Notes under the pieces: model-generated
The model's database searches: none
Seen by the model: only the letters and a program-made list of their open reading frames with translations
Told to the model about the DNA's origin: nothing
From: Pseudomonadota bacterium
GTDB lineage: Bacteria > Pseudomonadota > Gammaproteobacteria > Burkholderiales > Burkholderiaceae_C
DNA length: 64,000 bases
Direction: 5' to 3'
NCBI GenBank assembly: GCA_029780695.1
Contig: JAKOYD010000130.1
Span: forward strand, 1-64,000
Program-made: the position numbers and the translations under genes
Shown: positions 1 to 7,611 of the stretch, piece by piece
How positions within the stretch are numbered: the first letter of the stretch is position 1
Layout: every line of letters starts with the position of its first letter

Positions 1-26
1 GTATGCGCGCGGCGAACCCATCTTGA
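1..26 (+). repeat. IS66 left terminal inverted repeat
   Basis: The window starts exactly at GTATGCGCGCGG, which aligns with the reverse complement of 2352-2377 (GTAAGCGCGCGG) with four mismatches in 26 bases. IS66 ends typically begin with GTAA; here the fourth base is T. Confidence 0.85.
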
Positions 27-79
27 ATCTGCTGCAGTAGGCTGTAACGATCCTGTCCAGTAAGGAGAAGCTGGACACG

Positions 80-427
80 ATGGCAACGCAGATAGTCAGA
101 AGGCGCAGGCACTACAGCGCCGAATTGAAAGAGCAGATCCTGCTCGAATGCGCACAGCCGGGCGCGTCAGTAGCCAAGATCGCAATGGCGCATGGCATCA
201 ACGCCAACATCGTGCACGGCTGGCGCAAGCTGGCGCGCGAGGCAAACGCACTGATGTTGCCGGCGCCGTCCTTCATCCCGGTAACCGTCGCCACTGAAGA
301 TCGGCCCGCCGCACCGGAGCGCCAGATCGATCTGGAACTGCGCCGCGGTCCTTTGACGGTCAAACTGAATTGGCCGAGGACCGAGGTGGCCGATCTGGGC
401 ACTTGGCTGCGCGAGCTGCTGCGTTGA
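80..427 (+). CDS. tnpA: IS66 family accessory protein TnpA (helix-turn-helix)
   Basis: This 115-residue basic protein is the small first ORF of IS66 elements. Its N-terminal part (about residues 8-55: YSAELKEQILLEC then VAKIAMAHGINANIVHGWRK) is a Tn3/IS3-like helix-turn-helix expected to bind the element ends. A purine-rich GTAAGGAGAAG stretch lies about 10 bases before the ATG. The stop overlaps the start of tnpB (TTGA), implying translational coupling. In IS66 elements all three proteins are needed for efficient transposition, although the exact role of TnpA is not well defined. Confidence 0.9.
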   Translation: MATQIVRRRRHYSAELKEQILLECAQPGASVAKIAMAHGINANIVHGWRKLAREANALMLPAPSFIPVTVATEDRPAAPERQIDLELRRGPLTVKLNWPRTEVADLGTWLRELLR

Positions 428-756
428 TCCGCATCGATGCCCTCTGGCTGTCCGTCGAGCCCTTGGACATGCGTGCCGGCACCGACACCGCACTGGCGCG
501 CGTGGTCCAGGTCTTCGGCGCCGCCCGCCCGCACCATGCATATCTGTTTGCCAATAAGCGGGCCAACCGCATGAAGGTTCTGGTGCACGATGGCATCGGC
601 GTTTGGCTGGCGGCACGCCGGCTGAACAGCGGCAAGTTCATCTGGCCGCGCAACATGACCGGCACGCTCACCTTGAGTCGCGAGCAACTGGATGCACTGG
701 CTTTGGGCCTGCCCTGGCAGCGCATCGGCGAAGCCGGCGTCATCACCGTCCTGTAG
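424..756 (+). CDS. tnpB: IS66 family accessory protein TnpB
   Basis: The 110-residue product matches the conserved IS66 Orf2/TnpB pattern: IDALWLSVEPLDMRAG at the N terminus, then HHAYLFANKRANRMKVLVHDG and WLAARRLNSGKF. I place the start at TTG 424, which overlaps the tnpA stop and gives the usual family N terminus (I-R-I-D-A-x-W-L). An upstream in-frame start at 370 would add a non-conserved extension read from inside tnpA. Its biochemical role is unknown; it is required with TnpA and TnpC. Confidence 0.9.
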   Translation: MIRIDALWLSVEPLDMRAGTDTALARVVQVFGAARPHHAYLFANKRANRMKVLVHDGIGVWLAARRLNSGKFIWPRNMTGTLTLSREQLDALALGLPWQRIGEAGVITVL

Positions 757-814
757 GGCAATTGCGGCATCCCCCGATGGTGCGTACACCATTGGACCGG
801 CAAGATGCCAGCCT

Positions 815-2326
815 GTGATCGATCTGCCAGACCTCGAAACGCTCGACGCCGAGCAACTGCGCCATGCCGTGCGGCAACTGGCGCAGCAGGCCAAGTTCAA
901 CCAAGCCCTGATCGACAAACTCACGCACGAGAACGCGCTCTTGAAGCGCTTGAAGTTCGCCGCCCAGTCGGAGCGCTACACACCCGAGCAGCGCAGCCTG
1001 CTGGAAGACGAAATCGAGGCTGACCTGGCTGCTGTGGCGCTGGAGATTGACCAACTGGCGCCCGGCCAAGCGCTCCCGGAACGCAAGCAGGCGAAGCGCC
1101 TGCCCTTGCCATCGAGTCTCCCGCGACGCGAGATTCGTCACGAGCCTGAGTCCACCACCTGCCGCTGTGGCTGCCAGATGAAGCGCATCGGAGAGGACGT
1201 GGCCGAGAAACTGGACTACGAACCTGGCGTCTTCAGCGTCGAGCGTCACATCCGAGGCAAATGGGCCTGCAATCGTTGCGATACCATCATCCAGGCACCT
1301 GTTGCTCCGCACATCATCGACAAGGGCATGCCCACCGTCAGCCTGCTGGCGCAGGTGCTGGTAGCCAAGTACGCCGATCACCTGCCTCTGTACCGCCAGG
1401 AGGCGATCTTCGCCCGGGCCGGCCTGGCCATTCCAAGATCAACGCTGGCGCAGTGGGTGGGCACCTGCGGAGTTCGGCTGCAGCCACTGGTGGATGCCTT
1501 GCGAGCAGAGCTACTCACTCACCGGGTGCTGCACGCCGATGAAACCCCAGTAGCGATGCTCAAGCCCGGTGCTGGCAAGACGCACCGGGCCTACCTGTGG
1601 GCTTATGCGCCGGGAGCGTTCGAGGACATGAAAGCAGTGGTCTACGACTTCTGCGAGTCCAGATCGGGCGGGCATGCGCGCCAGTTCCTGGGTGAGTGGA
1701 CAGGCAGCTTGGTCTGCGATGACTTCAGCGGCTACAAAGCCTTGATGACCGCCGGCGTGACCGAGGTCGGCTGCCTGGCACACGCGCGGCGCAAGTTCTT
1801 TGATCTGCATGTCAGCGGGAAAAGCCAGATTGCCGAGACAGCGCTGGCGCACTTTGGCAAGGTCTACGACATTGAGCGGGAGATCAAGGATGCCGCTGTC
1901 GATGAACGCAGGACAGTCCGGCAGCAAAGAACCAGACCCATCGTCGATGCGCTGCACAAATGGATGACATTGCAGCGGCAGATGGTGCCTGGCAGTTCGG
2001 CCACAGCCAAGGCGCTCGATTACAGCTTGCGCAGGTGGCAGGCGCTGACCCGGTTCGTCGATGATGGGCAGCTTCCGGTCGATAACAACTGGATCGAGAA
2101 CCAGATCCGGCCGATTGCCATTGGCAGAAACAACTGGCTGTTTGCTGGGAGTTTGCGTGCTGGGCAACGCGCTGCCGCTGTCATGAGCCTGGTGCAGTCG
2201 GCACGCGTAAACGGGCACGATCCCTATCAGTACCTCAAGGACGTGCTCGCGCGACTGCCGACGCACAAGGCCAGTCGCATCGGCGAACTGCTGCCCCATC
2301 GCTGGCAGCCAGGCCAGAGCGCTTGA
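815..2326 (+). CDS. tnpC: IS66 family DDE transposase TnpC
   Basis: This 503-residue transposase catalyses strand transfer of the element. The N-terminal part (about residues 15-50) is a leucine-rich predicted coiled coil, followed by a cysteine cluster (CRCGCQ near 115 and CNRC near 150) typical of the IS66 zinc-binding domain. The catalytic DDE core is visible as LHADETPV, VCDDFSGYKAL and NNWIENQIRPI. The start chosen is GTG 815, giving the common IDLPDLETLDAEQL N terminus; the frame stays open upstream to 692, but that stretch overlaps tnpB. Length is normal for the family and no frameshift is seen. Confidence 0.92.
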   Translation: MIDLPDLETLDAEQLRHAVRQLAQQAKFNQALIDKLTHENALLKRLKFAAQSERYTPEQRSLLEDEIEADLAAVALEIDQLAPGQALPERKQAKRLPLPSSLPRREIRHEPESTTCRCGCQMKRIGEDVAEKLDYEPGVFSVERHIRGKWACNRCDTIIQAPVAPHIIDKGMPTVSLLAQVLVAKYADHLPLYRQEAIFARAGLAIPRSTLAQWVGTCGVRLQPLVDALRAELLTHRVLHADETPVAMLKPGAGKTHRAYLWAYAPGAFEDMKAVVYDFCESRSGGHARQFLGEWTGSLVCDDFSGYKALMTAGVTEVGCLAHARRKFFDLHVSGKSQIAETALAHFGKVYDIEREIKDAAVDERRTVRQQRTRPIVDALHKWMTLQRQMVPGSSATAKALDYSLRRWQALTRFVDDGQLPVDNNWIENQIRPIAIGRNNWLFAGSLRAGQRAAAVMSLVQSARVNGHDPYQYLKDVLARLPTHKASRIGELLPHRWQPGQSA

Positions 2327-2351
2327 TCGCATCCATCAACGCCGCTCGGCG

Positions 2352-2377
2352 TCAATGTGGGTTGGCCGCGCGCTTAC
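2352..2377 (-). repeat. IS66 right terminal inverted repeat
   Basis: Read outward-in on the minus strand it begins GTAAGCGCGCGGCCAACCC, matching the left end at 22 of 26 positions. It marks the boundary between the insertion sequence and the interrupted gene. Confidence 0.88.
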
Positions 2378-3359
2378 TCTTTTTGCACTGCTTGACCAGA
2401 TCAATCAGCGCTGTGGTCTTACCCGTGCCTTTGGGTGATTTGACGAAGGTCACGCCCTCTTGAAGGGTGATGGGTGGAAGGTACTGCTCACGAAGTCGAT
2501 GAATGTCGGGCTCCTGCGCCATCAGCCCCTCCACCACAGCGCCCTCCTTAAACACGGGCTGGTCAGCGCCCGCAGCGGCCAACGAGCCGATCACGCGCTC
2601 AAATTGGTCGAAGTCGTATTGGTTACGCGCGCGTGGGGTCGCGTAGGTGCATTTGCAGTGTGAACACTGGACGCCCACCGAACCACCTCCGTACCGACGC
2701 ACGATGCCCGTGGCTTTGTCGTCCACGTGAACGGGACAGAACACCCGCATTCCGTCCTCCAAATCACCCAGCAGACAAGACCGCTGCCCGTGATCCAGCA
2801 CGATTGCCGTGGTGATGCCCAAGTGGATGTGTGAGCGCAGATACGCGCCTTGAAGCGCCGCCACCTTGGTTGACTGCTCGCCCAGACGAACCAAGTGGTC
2901 GCAGCCCTCGTCGTCCAGAACGTTTTGCCAAGTGACCGAACGAAGGTCAGTGCCGGAGATTCCGTAATCCTGATCTGCACGCATCGCCACCGACCCCGCG
3001 TAGAGTGCCTGCAAACCCTTGAGCAACTGCTGATACTCACGTCCGACCGTCACCGGCCGGGGCAGCGCAAACGCGAGTAAGAGCATTCCGCCGCCTTCGT
3101 TACCGCCCCAATAGATCGCTGCACTCGCGTACTTCCGCGTGAACGAGGCCGAAAGCATTGCTTCCAATTTCACGCTGCGAAGGTCAATGCACGCGATCAG
3201 CGTATCCGCCTCCACGAATCGCGCCTTGTCCCGTTCCGTTGCCGTAATCGCTGGTTGAACGCGCGCCCCTGATTGCCAGAGCGCAGCCAACTCGACTGAG
3301 GTCACGTCCATGACTCCCTCAAACTCACCGCCATCACCGCTTTTGATTTCTACCTTCAT
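2352..3359 (-). pseudogene. Plasmid/ICE-type primase-helicase, cut by IS66 (N-terminal part)
   Basis: The protein starts at ATG 3359 behind a strong GGAGGG Shine-Dalgarno. It has a CHC2-like zinc motif (C-P-x-H then, about 20 residues on, C-S-H-C) as in primase zinc-binding domains. Near the broken end it has a Walker A motif (SPKGTGKTT) preceded by PPITLQEGVTFV, which resembles the start of herpesvirus-type origin-binding helicases found in plasmid and ICE replication proteins. The last native codon is near 2378; the final residues and the stop at 2352 come from the IS66 end. The helicase body is therefore separated from this part and should lie left of the window. Family assignment is by motif only. 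Confidence 0.7.
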
Positions 3360-3837
3360 CACTAACCCTCCTTTGTTTGCCATGCAGCGCACACCGTGTC
3401 CGCTGCCCACCGTCTGCCGGTGGAAGCCCGTTATCGAGCCCGTAGGGTGAAGATAGTGAAGTGGGCGGAAAAAAGATATTTTTCTGGTCAGCCCAAGCGC
3501 GAAAAATTTAAATTGACAATGTGCGCAAATACCCCCTTGAAAACACGAACACTGTAGGTCGATTGCCATCCGTTGCAAACAAACTACATTTACTGGATGC
3601 AGTTGAACGCAGCCTGCGCGCTTCAGACAAAACGCTGCATAATCCACCTCACTCAGTTGCACCCCCAAACCCCGATCCGGGCGATGCTGCTGATGAATCC
3701 TCTGCTAGCCGGTTGCAATGACTGAGGCGGCCCTCAAAGGCCAATAGCAGACCTTCTTGAAGCGCGCGAACCATATGCCGCGCTTTTGGAACCCCTCGCC
3801 ATCCGGCGAAGGTGCCACCAACCAAGGAGGTTTTTCC

Positions 3838-4269
3838 GTGAAATCAGCAACTTTCCCCACCCATTCCAAATCCTCGCCACAGTCCGTCGAAGCTTGCTTG
3901 AGCCGACAAGCTGCGTACCGCGTTCAAATGCGCGAGGAGTCATTCAGTGCACTGCGTTGTCTAGCTATTCGAGCAGAAACCAAATACAACGACCGGGACG
4001 AAAATGACACGAGTTTGGGTATTCACGACCTGCAATACAAGCAGCTCAAGATTGAACAGGCTGCCAAGCACGCAGTTTTTGAAGAGTTCGACTTCTCCAT
4101 AAAAAGCGCGCACTATGTCGAGTGCCCATTATTCCTAGCACGCCTTGCAAAAGAGTTCATATGCAAAGAGCCAAGTGAGAATTTCGAAAGGGAGCTTTGG
4201 GCATTGAAATGGATATTCAACTACCTGAATTCAGAGTTTTCAATAGACGCCCTTCGTAATCAAATTTGA
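3838..4269 (+). CDS. Hypothetical protein of the integrated element
   Basis: I do not recognise this 143-residue protein. The start is GTG 3838, preceded by AAGGAGG with a good spacing; the frame extends further upstream to 3757 but without a ribosome-binding site. The product is soluble, rich in charged residues, has no signal peptide or membrane segment, and contains an aromatic C-terminal stretch (LWALKWIFNYLNSEF). It is followed by a strong terminator, suggesting a stand-alone transcription unit. Codon use is more AT-rich than the flanking chromosome, consistent with horizontal transfer. Confidence 0.6.
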   Translation: MKSATFPTHSKSSPQSVEACLSRQAAYRVQMREESFSALRCLAIRAETKYNDRDENDTSLGIHDLQYKQLKIEQAAKHAVFEEFDFSIKSAHYVECPLFLARLAKEFICKEPSENFERELWALKWIFNYLNSEFSIDALRNQI

Positions 4270-4291
4270 TTCCGTAGATATAGAAAAAATT

Positions 4292-4319
4292 GGCACCTTC
4301 GGGTGCCATATTTTTTTTT
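4292..4319 (+). terminator. Rho-independent terminator
   Basis: A perfect 6-bp stem GGCACC with tetraloop TTCG and GGTGCC is followed by a run of nine T after ATA. A run of A precedes it, so it could also act on the other strand. It ends the transcript of the 3838-4269 gene. Confidence 0.85.
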
Positions 4320-4679
4320 GACAGAGCAAGCCTATTAGGTAAACATTGTCACAAGCCAAAAATTGCGACGTGTTCAGCGATGTGTTATGCACCAAGGCAA
4401 TGTTTTCTAATTGAAAAACCAAAACATTTCGCGCTCAACAATAAATATGCAAGTCCGAGACAACTGGGTAGGATCGATCCTCGATCCGACTGAGAAGTCA
4501 GGTCACGCACCACGTCTGCACTCAGGTGGCGCGTCGCGTTAAAGGCTGGTCAGTTGATCCGCATTAGCTTCTCTTTGCCCGAAGACTTTTCGCTCACAAT
4601 TTTTTGTGGAGCACGAAAAATCTTCTCAAAGAAAACCGAATCGCTTCATTAATCTGCTGAATACGCAAACTGAACCAAG
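4320..4679. other. Non-coding stretch with a long hairpin before the HUH-like gene
   Basis: No convincing gene is seen here. The notable structure is the hairpin at 4581-4625, described separately. The remainder is AT-rich relative to the chromosome. Confidence 0.5.
4581..4625. repeat. Long inverted repeat (possible replication or transfer origin)
   Basis: GAAGACTTTTCG-CTC-ACAA on the left pairs with TTGTG-GAG-CACG-AAAAATCTTC on the right around a T-rich loop, giving a near-perfect stem of roughly 19-20 bp. There is no T tract placed as in a terminator. It lies about 55 bases before a gene with an HUH-type motif, an arrangement known for nick sites of rolling-circle replicons and relaxases. 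The origin role is inferred. Confidence 0.45.
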
Positions 4680-5225
4680 GTGAATCAAACACACCTTGTA
4701 CCTCTCCGAACCACAAAGACCGGAGAGTCATTCAAACCGATCCAATTGATGTATACCTATACCTCAGCCGAAAAACAAGCACTGAGATACCGCCAAGAAC
4801 TGATTGCCTTTGGACAGCGGATTGCTGCCACGCACTTTGTCACGCTCAATACCAACCGTGATTTCACGCTCGAAGTCGCCCAGCGACTGCTGAAGCTCTG
4901 GACGATTGAGGTCGAGCGTCAAGTGTGTGGAAAGAACTACAAGAAGCGCCCGTCTGAAGAGCGCATCGAGTTCTTGGGGGTGCCAGAGTTCACCTTGGCC
5001 GGATGTCCGCACTTCCACCTGTACGTCAAGGTGCCTGCCGCCAAGTGGGACAAGTACGAACGCATCGCCACCAAGAGGTGGGACGCTATCGTCAACTCTG
5101 GCTCGATCGACGTTCAGCGCCTAAGCGATGACGCTCGATCGCCGGAGCGCGTCTTGGGCTATATGACCAAACGCGTAAGCCAGAACGCCAGCTTGCCGTT
5201 TGTCCACAGCGCGCTTTACGCCTGA
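4680..5225 (+). CDS. HUH-motif replication/relaxase-like protein
   Basis: The 181-residue product contains HFHLYVKV, which fits the His-hydrophobic-His (HUH) metal-binding motif of rolling-circle replication initiators and relaxases. It is preceded by FVTLNTNRD (resembling motif I, a beta strand ending in T-L-N) and followed by ERVLGYMTKRV, where the Tyr could be the nucleophile (motif III, Y-x-x-K). Order and spacing are as expected for small Rep proteins. GTG 4680 has a poor ribosome-binding site; ATG 4749 is an alternative that keeps all motifs. The 3' end overlaps by 10 bp the convergent gene ending at 5216. Exact family unknown. Confidence 0.55.
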   Translation: MNQTHLVPLRTTKTGESFKPIQLMYTYTSAEKQALRYRQELIAFGQRIAATHFVTLNTNRDFTLEVAQRLLKLWTIEVERQVCGKNYKKRPSEERIEFLGVPEFTLAGCPHFHLYVKVPAAKWDKYERIATKRWDAIVNSGSIDVQRLSDDARSPERVLGYMTKRVSQNASLPFVHSALYA

Positions 5226-5548
5226 TCAGGGGCCGGTTCGACACCCAACAGACGAACTGCCTTTGTCAGGTAGCAATCTTCGAGCGCTGTCGCAACCAGC
5301 TTGTCGGCCAGATAGGGTCTTGCTGCCGGATGCATGAATTTGCGCGCGTATTGCAGCGCACTTTCGAGGTCAGTAGCAGGACGACCTTCGCCGAGATAGG
5401 TCAGCGCCAGCAGTTCGACCAGCTTCTCGTCGCCGAAGTGGTCAAGGAGATCCAGGAGGCCTTCCGTGTTGTGGGCCTGAAGCGCGCCGTTTCGCGCGGC
5501 CTGGATAACCGAGGTGATGTCGTGTGAGGTGAGGTGTCGCAAAGCCAA
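5216..5548 (-). CDS. Hypothetical small helical protein
   Basis: I choose TTG 5548 as start because AAAGGAG lies 7 bases upstream; the frame is open to 5653, but without such a site. The product is 110 residues, soluble and mostly helical by appearance, with leucine-rich helices (GLLDLLDHFGDEKLVELLALTYLGEG) and a YARKFMHPAARPYLADKLV segment that may be a helical-repeat fold. No family is recognised. It converges with the HUH-like gene and overlaps its last codons by 10 bp. It may belong to the element's replication or cargo module. Confidence 0.5.
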   Translation of the reverse strand: MALRHLTSHDITSVIQAARNGALQAHNTEGLLDLLDHFGDEKLVELLALTYLGEGRPATDLESALQYARKFMHPAARPYLADKLVATALEDCYLTKAVRLLGVEPAPDQA

Positions 5549-5639
5549 GGCTGTTCTCCTTTGAGGATCATGGAGTCTGCCTGAACTGCTCAAAAAACGC
5601 GATTTGATTTTCGCTCCTATTCTCCGCGTAGCACCACCT

Positions 5640-6083
5640 CTACTGCCGACCACTCTTCAGCTTCACGCCTTCAAGGTTGTGTAGCACCTTGCCGTTAGGC
5701 GAACACAGCACCTGAGCAACCTGCTTTCCGTTCGTTTCGACGTTGACGCCTGCCTCAATCGTGTGGTTGCTGGACAGCTTGTCCACGCCCCAAAACACGC
5801 TGTACGTCGTATCACCGTTGGGAACGTCAACCGAGTAGGACTCCCAGCGCCCAATCCCTTCGTATTGCGTGGTACTCGCATCACCGCGCACCGCGCGTAC
5901 CACGATCTCGGGCTTCTCTCTTGGCTTGCCAAATGAGTAATCAATGGTCTTGCCGGAATCGCAAAGTTCGATGACTTTCCCCTTTGCTGTAGTGCATTGG
6001 AAAAGTTGCTTGCTGTCTTTGCCGCAATCAGCCATAGCACTCAACGAAATCAGTCCGAGCGCGAACGACACAAAAATTCTCAT
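5640..6083 (-). CDS. Secreted hypothetical protein
   Basis: The 147-residue product starts with a clear Sec signal peptide (about residues 1-18, MRIFVSFALGLISLSAMA). The mature part has four cysteines, including two close to its N terminus (DCGKDSKQLFQC) and one near the C terminus (VLCSPNGKV), so disulfides in the periplasm are plausible. The middle is rich in beta-type sequence. No family is recognised. It is one of three consecutive minus-strand genes for small exported proteins on the integrated element. AT-rich codon choice differs from the chromosome. Confidence 0.6.
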   Translation of the reverse strand: MRIFVSFALGLISLSAMADCGKDSKQLFQCTTAKGKVIELCDSGKTIDYSFGKPREKPEIVVRAVRGDASTTQYEGIGRWESYSVDVPNGDTTYSVFWGVDKLSSNHTIEAGVNVETNGKQVAQVLCSPNGKVLHNLEGVKLKSGRQ

Positions 6084-6160
6084 ATTAATTTTTTCCTTGG
6101 AATATGACGAATAAAAAAATTAATTGAAGGATCGCTGAAACCAATACGAAACAATCAATA

Positions 6161-7003
6161 TTATCTGCTCGGAGCTTGAGCTCTTTGATCAACCATCATC
6201 TGCTTAATATTCGCTGGCGCACTTTTACAGCGGATAGAAGGACTGCTGGAGCGATCAACAGCATCGGATTTGTTCCAATTTTCAAATTTCACATAGCCCA
6301 AATCCCATTCGTCAGGACTTGTTTTTTTCATCCTGAAGGTCTTGATAAGATAGTTGCTTGATGAAACAGCATTCGACTTAGTGTTGTTAAGCCAACCCTT
6401 AGGAACAGATGGGTTGGGGTTAGACAAAAATTTTCCCATTTTTTCCGTTATAACCAAAAAAGGGGGCTTTGATTCATAAGATCCCGCAAGCAGCAAGTCA
6501 AATCCATCCTTTGGCTCAATCACTCTCGATAGATAGTATTTGTCGTCGAAGAGCGCCACAATTTGCTTGGCTGTCGTGCTGCCATTGACTGTGCATACGA
6601 GAAAAATATCAGCATCGGAGGCTACAGGATTTTTTTTCGCTGAATTTTCTTGCCCAAGTCGCAAATCTGCCTGCGAAACGATTGCAGCATAAGATTCGCA
6701 GCTTATTTTGAAAACGTGTGGCTTGAAGCTTGCTCCCTGTTCTCGCTGCTTCAAAAGTGTTTCAAGCTGCTGATCATAGGATTTCAACATGATGAAATAC
6801 GTGCTGGCAGTACGTACATTTTCTGGATCGTTGGAATTCTTGAGCATTGAAATTGAACGTTCTGCTGAACTGCGCATGTTGATCGCTCGATTTATCGCAT
6901 CTTCTTCACTGCTAGCGCCGCAAAAATCACCCGAATGATTTCCCTGGCCAAACGCAAAGCCTGCATGTAAAAATATAACTAAGCAAATAATTTTTTTAAT
7001 CAT
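6161..7003 (-). CDS. Secreted hypothetical protein
   Basis: The 280-residue product has an N-terminal signal peptide (MIKKIICLVIFLHAGFAFG, cleavage near residue 19). The mature protein starts with a helical half containing Cys (DFCGASSEEDAINRAINMRSSAERS and KSYDQQLETLLKQREQ) and ends with a beta-rich half (DIFLVCTVNGSTTAKQIVALFDDKYYLSRVI). No enzyme motif is visible. The gene is visibly AT-rich and lies between other exported-protein genes with short gaps, so these may be co-expressed cargo. Function unknown. Confidence 0.6.
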   Translation of the reverse strand: MIKKIICLVIFLHAGFAFGQGNHSGDFCGASSEEDAINRAINMRSSAERSISMLKNSNDPENVRTASTYFIMLKSYDQQLETLLKQREQGASFKPHVFKISCESYAAIVSQADLRLGQENSAKKNPVASDADIFLVCTVNGSTTAKQIVALFDDKYYLSRVIEPKDGFDLLLAGSYESKPPFLVITEKMGKFLSNPNPSVPKGWLNNTKSNAVSSSNYLIKTFRMKKTSPDEWDLGYVKFENWNKSDAVDRSSSPSIRCKSAPANIKQMMVDQRAQAPSR

Positions 7004-7251
7004 GATGTCTCAATATTCTATTGTTAATCGAAAATTTTTTAATGATTGCGCCCAAAGCGCAATTGAAATAATGGCCTCAGAACCACGCAGTAGAGATGCG
7101 ATTTATTGCGAATAATCCTAGCCAACCTCATAATCAAAAGGGTTGCAAGGTCATTTTGCGTATGGGGACGAACCACCGAACGCAGCATCTGCCCACCCTT
7201 TGAACTGCGAACAAATGCAATCAGCGGTACTACAGCTATTCAGCATCTTGT

Positions 7252-7566
7252 TTAGCCAGTAACGCCTCTGGGTTTCCTGTGGTCTAGTTCAGTTTTTGTC
7301 GCATTTTCATACGCGTAGATCGCTCCCATGTGATCCAGCTTTTCCATGAAACGAAGAACGTCGCTACCACATACCATCTTCTGGTTTCCAATCGGCTTGG
7401 AGCAATCGATTCTGCTTGGAAGGTCACCATATGAACCCGAGTGATCACTGATTGACTGCCTCAGCTTAGCCATGTTCACGGAGGCTAGACAACTTTCCGC
7501 CGCATGGACAGAGTTCGCCATTAAAAAGGAAAAAATGATGCCTGCGGAAATTAATTTTGATGACAT
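7252..7566 (-). CDS. Small secreted hypothetical protein
   Basis: The 104-residue product begins with a signal peptide (MSSKLISAGIIFSFLMANSVHA, cleavage after A-H-A). The mature ~80 residues contain three cysteines (SCLAS, IDCSKP, MVCGSD) and a short helical C terminus (DVLRFMEKLDHMGAIYAYENA). No family is recognised. It lies between the exported protein ending at 6161 and the serine hydrolase ending at 7612, all on the minus strand. Confidence 0.55.
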   Translation of the reverse strand: MSSKLISAGIIFSFLMANSVHAAESCLASVNMAKLRQSISDHSGSYGDLPSRIDCSKPIGNQKMVCGSDVLRFMEKLDHMGAIYAYENATKTELDHRKPRGVTG

Positions 7567-7611
7567 TCAATCAACCCCAAATCAACTTTATTGAATAAAC
7601 AAACTTTAGTC

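Larger units (their letters stand above)
1..2377 (+). mobile_element. IS66-family insertion sequence, complete
   Basis: The element carries the three-gene set tnpA-tnpB-tnpC typical of IS66 and is bounded by imperfect terminal inverted repeats (1-26 and 2352-2377, 22 of 26 bases identical). All three reading frames are open and start codons are present, so it looks intact and possibly active. The right end falls inside a minus-strand primase-helicase-like gene. IS66 elements usually make an 8-bp target duplication; the right flank begins TCTTTTTG (2378-2385), but the left flank lies outside the window, so the duplication cannot be checked. Confidence 0.93.

Noticed and set aside
692-814. Extension of TnpC upstream to 692
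   Set aside because: It overlaps tnpB in another frame, is not conserved, and GTG 815 gives the usual IS66 N terminus.
112-924. 270-residue minus-strand frame across the IS66 genes
   Set aside because: Shadow of tnpA/tnpB/tnpC; no recognisable domains.
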